Source: Epiperipatus broadwayi (lineage: Eukaryota; Onychophora; Udeonychophora; Euonychophora; Peripatidae). Taken from it: DNA of 64,000 bases. Below are positions 56,694-64,000 of the stretch, piece after piece. The position numbers were made by a program, and so were the translations under genes. The stretch covers positions 10,952,385 to 11,016,384 of the forward strand of contig JAQFVV010000020.1 in the NCBI GenBank assembly GCA_028023455.1. Reading direction: 5' to 3'. Every line of letters begins with the position of its first letter. Position 1 is the stretch's first letter. Below the pieces are notes generated by a model. That model did no database searches. It was not told where the DNA came from and saw nothing but the letters and a program-made list of their open reading frames with translations.

Positions 56694-56839
56694 CAGAGCC
56701 GGATCCAATAAGTGCGGGGCCCTCTATATATTAAATATTTAAATAAAATGCAAATTCAATATTTCGAAAAATAACTTTTTGTTAATTTTGGCGGTGATGG
56801 GGGGCCCGATTGGATCCAATCGCCTTAAATCCGGCCCTG
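56694..56839. mobile_element. MITE with CAGGGCCGGAT-type inverted ends
   Basis: Left end CAGAGCCGGATCCAAT and right end (reverse complement) CAGGGCCGGATTTAAGGCG form imperfect terminal inverted repeats; GGGGCCC recurs just inside both. 146 bp, non-coding, much GC-richer than its surroundings. The CAG-G start and size suggest a hAT-type MITE. An 8-bp duplication is not clear (tgtgcata against catatata), so it is old or misbounded. Confidence 0.6.
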
Positions 56840-56844
56840 CATAT

Positions 56845-57990
56845 ATATATAAAGTATACAACTTTCTGTCTACATATATCTAAATTCAAAATCAAATATT
56901 AATTTCAATGCATAAATTTACACGTATTTAAATTATTTGAATATCATTTATGGAAAATATGCACTAAATAAATTATATTTCTAAAACAAGAAGCAGAATC
57001 TTTTATTTAAAACAGCAAGCATATAATTATGATATATAGCAACTTGCTCAAATTTTCAACAATTTATTAAAAAAAAATGTTTAAAGATACGAATTCTCTA
57101 ATTTAAAAGAGTATCCTGTGTAACTATAACACATTTGCTTACAATGCCATGATTTGACACTTAAGTCTAGGCAAACAGGTTTAAACGTTTTCTCCCAAAT
57201 ATTATGTCATGTAATAAACGCATTTAACAATCTAAAATTGGTCAGTAAAAAGTTAATTATTTTTTTGCTAGAAGTTAAAAACAAGGATAGAAAGTGGCCT
57301 CTCCTTTACTGTTCTCTTTTGGAAAGCAATCAGACTTGTCTCTGCAGTAGGCTATTTGTCATGGAGAAAAAATCTGACTTCACAAACTTTCAGAAAGATT
57401 AAAAAATATTTTAATATATTAACTAGATTATTAAATTTGGTTTTCTATAAATAATAATATAATGACAACTTTTACATAACAATAACAAAAAAAACAACAA
57501 CAAAGTGAATCCAAGTTGATCACATTGAATCTTTTTACACGATATTTTATGTAGCATAATATATGCCTTAATCTAGATGTTACGCCTAGCCCAATTAGCT
57601 TCCCAATGATGGACAGTAGGCCCTGATTAATTTGGACTAGTCAGATGAGTACTAATGCACTGACTCTAAAAATAAAAAAATATGATGTGGCCTTCATTTC
57701 TGGCGGAAAAAGTATCACACTATTATAAGTGTAGAGAATGTCTTAATAAAATCTTAAGCAGAAATGGTGAAATTTGAACAAATGCAAATAAAATGAAAAC
57801 AATGAAATTATGTAGAGTAAAAGTCATACCAGAGATGATAGATTCAACTTTTAAATAATTGGCAAATTAAGAAACAAATGATAATTGTATCAACTCAAAA
57901 ATTAAAAGGGAAAATAGTAATAGTGAAATAGACTTTTATTACAGGAGAGAGATGATTTTGTAATATATCAAAGCTAGACTTAAAAAAAAA
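56845..57990. other. no gene seen
   Basis: AT-rich. The 82-codon plus ORF at 57,154 (Lys/Leu/Asn-rich, two Cys near LYCSLLESNQTCLCSRL) has mixed composition in its second half but no recognised domain or splice signals; not called. Confidence 0.45.
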
Positions 57991-57996
57991 GATTTG

Positions 57997-58178
57997 AAGG
58001 CTATAACCTTAAGACTATGCACCTAAAATGTGATAGTAGGGACCTATACAAATCTAAACACAAGATTAATGACTTTAAAAGATGAGCGCTCGTCTTTTAA
58101 AGTCGTTAATCTTGTGTTTAGATTTGTAGAAATCCCTACTGTCGCATTTTAGGCACATAGTCTTAAGGTTATAGCCTT
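57997..58178. repeat. 182-bp foldback with no loop
   Basis: 57,997-58,087 and 58,088-58,178 are reverse complements with about nine differences; the centre is gagcgctc. Outer ends aaggctataaccttaaga. It shares blocks with the perfect repeat at 18,613-18,820 (aaggct, tagggacct, acaag), so it is an older member of the same family. Confidence 0.8.
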
Positions 58179-58184
58179 AATATA

Positions 58185-59225
58185 TATTACGTACATAATG
58201 AGTATGAGATTTACAAATTATTAATTACAACTTTAAAAATAGATTTGTTAAATGTTTTAATTTGGAGGATCACTAAAACAAAAGACTTAGATGACTAGTA
58301 AAAAAATAGGGGGGAAAAAACTGAAGACTATAAATGTTGGGAGAATAAAAAAATAGGTTGAAATAGTAAATTAGAATTATAGAAGGCTTAAAAAATAAAA
58401 AAAGATTATTCTCAAGGAAATTAAGAAGAAAAATGGACCGGAGATGTTTTTACTGATTGATATATTACAAAGAATATGTTGAAGAAGGTAAGAGAAAAAG
58501 AAAAGTGATACATAATCTTAAGTAAGAGTAGTTGCAAGTGTCTAAATTTGGAAAATGAAGAAAAAAACATGAAGATAATGATATGCATGAGAAACTTGAT
58601 AATGAAATTTGTCTTTGTTTCATGAATTACTTAAAAACACACGGATAAGATGTATGTCAATTGTATAACCTCTTATGACAATCAATATGAATCTTTCCAT
58701 AGATGTCAAATTCCCTGCATGACAAGAAAATAAAAATACAAACTAATAATAATAATCAAATAGTTTATTTTCTAGAGTTCACAAGAAATTTGAGTATTAG
58801 AAATGAGAAAGCTGGAGCTGCAATCCACTGATCTCGATCTCAAAAAGTCAAAATATAAACTAACAATGACAATGTCTCATTGATAATTTTCTACTGTCAT
58901 TGTTCCCTCATATCCATGTATCCCTCCGCCCACAATTTCAATAAAGCACTATTTTTTAAAAAATAAATAAATAAAAAACAAAAAAATTCATAAAATATAT
59001 GTGCACTATTCTGATTAGCCAGTCATATGGTTGCTCTCTCTCTCTCTTTAGATTTATTACTGTACTGTCAACTTCATAAGTGTATTATTCTACTTGTGTT
59101 AATTATTATTTTAGGTCTAAATATGCATATTTTAAAAATTAAGTTATATCATAGATGTATGTATGTATTAGACAACTTCCATATTTCTCCATTCTTTTTT
59201 ATTTCATATAAATAAAGATACAATA
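58185..59225. other. no gene seen
   Basis: AT-rich, ORF of 62 codons at 59,027 without motif. Confidence 0.55.
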
Positions 59226-59229
59226 AAAG

Positions 59230-59312
59230 ACAAATGACCCCCAAGATGCATTTTGTGCTAAACCAACACTCATCAGTTGGGCCAGGTCATCATCTCTCAT
59301 ATATATCTTTAT
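59230..59312 (-). mobile_element. SINE family Y copy 7, hammerhead half only
   Basis: Minus: gagagatgatgacctggccc, core CTGATGA (59,270-59,276), stem II GTGTT/AGCAC (one G-T pair), then AAAA where GAAA is needed (G12 to A). Stem III ATGCAT is an exact palindrome followed by C17. Inner stem I CCCAA/TTGGG and outer ATGACC/GGTCAT are fully paired, both by compensated changes relative to other copies. The tRNA-like half is missing. The G12 change should kill cleavage. Confidence 0.75.
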
Positions 59313-59314
59313 TA

Positions 59315-59915
59315 CATAAAGAGTATTTATGTAGAGCAAATTGTCTCATTTTTATTTTCAAACGTCAATTTACACCATTCCCAACTTTTTGATAAATACG
59401 TAATGATTATTACTAATCATTTATTAAACTAGAAATTTTCTCTAGCACAGATTAATATATCTGATTTTCGGCACACACACACGGCTATTTACATTTCTCT
59501 TTCTCCCATGCATAATAGAAGACTTATTATTGTTTATGAATTCTATAGCCAGAGAAAGGCTTGCAACTAAATGGCAGCAGATATGTTTTATTTTTAAAAA
59601 AAACCCGAACTCCTTATAGCTATGAAAAAAAATATAATACTTATAAATCAAAAACAGACTATATTTAATACCAGAAACATGGAGAAAAACAGTTAATAAA
59701 TAATATATCCTAAATATCTTCAGTGCTGAGCAACGTCGTTACTGAAAATGCATTCAGGACATATTATTTAATAGTTGTTTTTCCTCTGTGTTTCCGAGAT
59801 TAAAATTCCCCTGATAGTGATTATATTTTTGTGAGTTGTTTTTTCAGATACACATTACAAAAAAATCAAGTCAGATGTCACAAAGTGCTGGGCTTGTCCT
59901 GGTATTTTTAATCGA
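59315..59915. other. no gene seen
   Basis: AT-rich flank of the hammerhead. A 69-codon minus ORF has no motif. Confidence 0.5.
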
Positions 59916-59921
59916 ATGCTT

Positions 59922-59984
59922 GAATATCCTAGCACCTCACTGACGATGCCAGTAGCAGAAACCGGTCTGGGGTTGGGAATATTC
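59922..59984 (+). ncRNA. complete hammerhead-ribozyme-like sequence
   Basis: Core CTGACGA (59,940-59,946); stem II TGC/GCA (59,947-49 with 59,955-57) with a five-base loop; G12 A13 A14 (59,958-60); stem III ACCGGT (59,961-66), a six-base palindrome; C17 (59,967) as cleavage site. Inner stem I: ACCTCA (59,934-39) with TGGGGT (59,968-73), six pairs with one G-T. An internal loop follows, then outer stem I GAATAT/ATATTC (59,922-27 with 59,979-84), six pairs. Every invariant base is present. A palindromic stem III is typical of dimer-acting hammerheads in PLEs and retrozymes. Homologous to the family X antisense fold, so probably part of a related element whose limits I cannot set. Confidence 0.8.
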
Positions 59985-59989
59985 TGCAA

Positions 59990-60470
59990 AAGCTTGTTAA
60001 GAGCTTATTTTGCTAGCTCTATATATAACACTTTAGATACATATATATGTATATAAACTAATTGTGGATATTCTATTGCTATGACAACTAGAAATATATA
60101 TGTAAGAGCAAGATGGCTTGAAACCAAATAGCAATAGATATGGGTTTATTAAAAAAGTCGAACACATTACACATATAGAAAACAATATAATACATTTGTA
60201 TGTATAAATGGCCAACTGAATATATTGGTACCATGATAACCAAACATGTAGGTATAAAGTGGAGAACTATTTTATAAAAAATAATGTATCTTACATGCAT
60301 ATTGTACAAATTATATTTCTGCAATAAATAAACAGCCACTCAAATATGAGTATGGCTATTCCAAGTTTGAAAAAAAATGGGGGGGGGGGGTAATTCTAAA
60401 AATGAGTTTTGGTATGATTATAGAAACTAATCTGTGAACCACAAATACATCTTCATATAGAACATATTGG
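59990..60470. other. no gene seen; poly-G tract
   Basis: AT-rich with a run of about 12 G at 60,379. ORFs of 60-83 codons on the minus strand are chance. Confidence 0.5.
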
Positions 60471-60474
60471 TCCA

Positions 60475-63330
60475 ACTTCCTGTCTACTTCTTAATTTATG
60501 ATGTTGTCTTTTAGTTTCTTCAACAGAAAACTTTTTTTTTCTGAACTACTTCCACCACCAGGTCTAATTGTCTTTCCAATGCTCTTCTCTGCCATATTTT
60601 TCCAGACAAAAAATTGACATTGCTCTTTCGTAGAACGTCTTTAAGATAATCCTCATAATGTACATAGCATCTGCATGTTTACATTCACCATAAAACAGCA
60701 CCTTTTGAAGTCATCCAATGTTCATTCACTCAACATGCCAAATCCAATGAAGGTGTTATTCTACAATATGAAAAACATATTGGTTAGTTTTATGAACTTG
60801 TCATTGTACTTTTAAAATTTTATGGAGTATCTTTAAATGAAACTTTTCTAATGCCTTTATATTGCACTGATAGGGTGTTGTTAAAAACAGCACCAACACA
60901 TTGGAGTCTGTGTTAGATCTTAACATCTAAATCCACCTTTCTACTTATAAAACTACCAAGATACTTAAACTGGTTTACATTCTCCATTTGATAACCATCC
61001 AAACTAAAGATGCTAAGGATTTTTCTTCCATTACTGTGTGATACAGAACTTGCATTTTTTTTTTAACATTAATTACTAAACCAAAGATCTTTGTATGTTG
61101 CATTCAAAACATTAAGAAAATTCTATAAATTGTCTTTTGAATTGACAAAAATAGCATAATCAATAGCACACTGTAAATCCAGAATCCAAGAAAATAAATC
61201 TCTTGTTTTTAACTGATTCAAATTAAAAATTTTCCAATCAAACCTGTATTGTACCTTGATCCTCTATCTGATTATGACATCAATAAACAATTTATTGTCA
61301 TAAAAATTAAAAACAAGGTTTTGAAGCCAGCAATTAACCTTGTTTACCACCAATTTTCATTTCAAATGTCTTAGATTTTCCACCCATAGCAATAACACTC
61401 CATCTCATTTCATCATGCAGAAGCTATATAATATGAATACATTTTGATGGAAAACCATAGATCTGTACTGTCCTATTAATTTCATGAAATGCCTTGATCA
61501 AATCAATAAAAGAAATATATAAATAATTTATTTGTTTCATAACACTTTTTTTGCCATTTGCCTGGCAACAAAAAAACATATTGCTTCTTGATTCCCAAAA
61601 CCCACACTGAATCTTTGGCAGTCATTCATCTATAACGGGAAACAATCTAGTCAACAAAATTCTTGAAAGTACTTTTGCTGTAGTGGATAATAATGATATT
61701 CCATGATAATTAATGGAATCTTGTTTATTTCATTTGTTTTTATAATTGGAACAATTAAAACAAAAATCGGATGGCACAACTTCAAGGGTGCAGATATTCC
61801 TAAAAAATTCCAATATTTTTGAAGCTAACATATCACCATAACTTCTCTAGATTATTTTTAAGATTACAGAGAGCTATTTCACTTGTATTAAGCTGGATAT
61901 CTTTTTCCAAATCTAAACGAGTATAAAATGGACATATCATTAAAACTCATCATATCACCTATTTGAAATATCATTATCATCATATAAGACATGATCATTG
62001 CTGGAGTTAACAGGATTATGATACCATTTTTCAGGTCCATATATTGCTTTCAATACATCAAAAAAAAAAAAAAGGGAAGAATAATCTCAATCAGGGAATG
62101 TCTGCATATTTTTGCATCATTTTTAAATCTTGTCAGCTATTGAACTTCTGCCTTCAGGTCTTGAAGTTCCACATTTAATCTATTATTTTATCAAGCAGAA
62201 AATGCCATATCTATCTTTTTAATTATATCACTTATAATGTGATCATTGAGTAAATCCAAGAAGATATTTACTTGTATCCATAACACAATCCTCAAAGATA
62301 ATCCCATGCTTCAGTGTTATGACAGTTCTGAAGATGAGCTCTAGCAATTTTAATATTAAATCGTCCATGCACTTTACACAATACTTTATTTACCACCCTC
62401 TTTTACAGTTTCGATTGCCCTAGCAATTTTCTTCAGAACTTATATCTACTAACTTGAACTGTTAAATTCAAATTTTAAAATGTAATAATTATTGACAATA
62501 TAATACTTACAGTAAATTCTTCTAAAGAACAAATAGTGAATATAATTGGGATAACATTTATTTTCGAATTCAGTTATCATTGTGTAAATCAAAACCAATG
62601 AGCACGATAAGTAATAATAAAAGCTAAGTCTAAATTATAAAGGCTACCTTATATTTCAATTATCATTTTAATCTTAAAGCATATTAATCTATGATGTCAA
62701 ATATTCATGTAATGTTAACTTCTCTTATATTCTCACTCGTAACAATAATATAATGTATTAAATGCTATTGTTTTAAGTGGATGCATCCATGTTCCTTTGT
62801 AGCAGTTTTCCTATCTAAACAATGAATTTGTGATAGTCAATTCAAGTGCTGTGCATAAATTGAATAATAACAAACCATTTGAATTTACAATCCCAATACC
62901 ACTATTTCCAATATCTTTTGGTCAAAGTTGACTGTTTGTTTCAATATCTGTATTAAAGTTACCAAGAAGAAAAATGTGATCTTTTAACGATATTGTTGTA
63001 CTAATGCTATCCACCAAGGAATAAAAACTTATTCTGAATCTAAGATTGGAGCATCGGCATTGCTAAAATAATTATGCAAGATGAGTTTTAAGAGTCTTCA
63101 TACTTCATTGATACAATGAAGAATTCCAAGAATAAGCAAATCCAACACCATGCAATCTTCTTTCACTGATTGACCTATCTTTCCAAAAAAACAAAACCTG
63201 GATCTATCCATCTATCCAATAAGCTTCTCCATCGGGGAGATGAGTTTCATTATGAGCAGCTATATCAATCTTAAATCTCAACAGTTCTCTAGCCATAAGT
63301 GTAATCCTCTGATCTGAGCTTGAAGAGTTT
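60475..63330 (-). mobile_element. non-LTR LINE, nearly full-length but decayed
   Basis: Minus strand. Endonuclease: MARELLRFKIDIAAHNETHL (about 63,236-63,294), LHGVGFAYSW, IFLLGNFNTDIETN (near 62,935-62,980; usual GDFN), NGLLLFNLCTALELTITNSL, GTWMHP (near 62,785). Family A tail at 62.35-62.45 kb is inserted. RT: FEMKIGGKQG then a stop where Cys should follow (near 61,345), FDWKIFNLNQLKTRDLFSWI, CAIDYAIFVNSKDNL for YADDCAIF (near 61,150), LNVLNATYKDLWF. C terminus: LQKVLFYGECKHAD and IWQRRALERQ. Same family as 21,090-22,480. Clade not assigned. Confidence 0.8.
62350..62445 (-). mobile_element. PLE-like tail family A, single copy inside the LINE
   Basis: Minus: CTGAAGA (62,430-62,436), a five-pair ATTGC/GCAAT stem, GAAA (62,409-62,412), then gggtggtaaataaag, gtgtaaagtgcatgg and atttaatatta. 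Matches the right arm of 37,820-38,062. Not inverted-duplicated here. It interrupts the LINE between its endonuclease and RT. Confidence 0.7.
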
Positions 63331-64000
63331 TTATCAATTAAATTTCACACATTATAACCTTACCACAGTCCTTACTACAATACTACTATTGACACTATTC
63401 TTATTTGAAATAAGTAATCTGCCAGGTGTGACAACCTAGCCACATTGTGTGAGACACACCATATTTAGATCATATTTTCTAGGCTCTTTCATTTACATGT
63501 TAGGTAGGGAAATCCCTAAATAGGGCTGGATAAACATACAATAAAATCTTTGCTGGCCAAAACTCATGTTCAACTAAGGAAACCTATTCCCATCATTTAA
63601 TTTTTGAGGACTTGAACTTAAAAAACAAAAGAAAATGGGGGGGGGGATACTGGAATCAGAAATGCTGTGCATGTAGTTAAAGATAAATAATGGAAAATGT
63701 AGTACAAACTGACAGTCTCATAGTCACAGTTATTATAAGATGTCCAATGGCATGAGAGGCTCAGAACAACCAGGCCCTACAATAAATCACTGAAGAAAAA
63801 AAAAGGGAGGCAAAAAGGATGTATTAGAAATAGTACCTTGCCTTTAATGAACCGACATCTTATCTTGCCTTACAAGGCAACACGAGGTCTTGGTCACACT
63901 GTTTATTTGATGTACACAGTTGGCCTATATATATAAAGACCACTTCACTATCCACCACCTATAGAGCCCATCAGTAGCCTGAATGCAGCATTTAAAATTT
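63331..64000 (-). other. probable 5' region of the LINE, then unknown sequence
   Basis: Somewhat GC-richer than average, with no ORF. Position just upstream of the LINE endonuclease suggests its 5' UTR; the upper limit is not visible. Contains poly-G at 63,637-63,645. Confidence 0.4.

Noticed and set aside
57154-57402. 82-codon ORF as host gene
   Set aside because: No recognised domain, no splice sites or conservation evidence available.
1-64000. CRISPR array, bacterial operons or prophage
   Set aside because: Eukaryotic introns, SINEs and LINEs throughout; no regularly spaced repeats.

Overview
This window is eukaryotic, almost certainly animal, nuclear DNA. It is strongly AT-rich, has no long host open reading frames, and is crowded with decayed retroelements: APE-type LINEs, Penelope-like elements (PLEs), tRNA-derived SINEs and hAT-type MITEs. 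The one host exon I can name has canonical AG/GT splice sites and encodes part of the second RNA-recognition motif of Musashi, so a bilaterian (probably an invertebrate) is likely. The species cannot be fixed from sequence alone.

Layout. 1-2.5 kb: L1-like LINE on the minus strand. 2.7-16.2 kb: a repeat field with tRNA-derived SINEs (families Y, C and D), a ~300-bp family X, an L1-like LINE 3' end and an RTE-type LINE. 16.6-16.9 kb: a promoter-like cluster (CCAAT, CRE-like, TATA, initiator) and a candidate first coding exon on the plus strand, in a CpG-richer patch. 17.5-17.9 kb: decayed transposase-like DNA. 18.6 kb: perfect 87-bp inverted repeat. 21-22.9 kb: a LINE with motif YADDCAIFA and a second L1-like 3' end. 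28.7-29.7 kb: family X and an RTE 3' end. 33.3, 35.9 and 37.8 kb: long inverted repeats made of PLE-like tails. 39.8-42.8 kb: two PLE copies head to head, each ending in a tRNA-like module. 47.3 kb: hAT MITE with perfect 8-bp target duplication. 50.4 kb: Musashi exon (minus strand). 53.4-54.3 kb: the best-preserved RTE 3' end plus a foldback. 56.7 kb: MITE. 58.0 kb: foldback. 59.2-60.0 kb: two hammerhead-ribozyme-like sequences. 60.5-64 kb: a LINE with endonuclease and reverse transcriptase, minus strand. The remainder is featureless AT-rich intergenic or intronic DNA.

The unusual theme is small self-cleaving-RNA architecture attached to retroelements. Family Y SINEs join a hammerhead-like fold to a tRNA-like (pol III box) half, and stem I shows compensatory changes between copies in this window. 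A separate sequence at 59,922-59,984 folds as a complete hammerhead with a six-base palindromic stem III. Family X carries a related, degraded hammerhead on its antisense strand. PLE tails and several palindromes carry a weaker CTGAAGA/hairpin/GAAA module. Both PLE copies carry a tRNA-like sequence directly after the coding region, with homology running across the junction. Hammerheads in PLEs, in retrozymes and in the schistosome Sm-alpha SINE-like repeat are known; the combination here deserves a proper search. All folds were done by hand.
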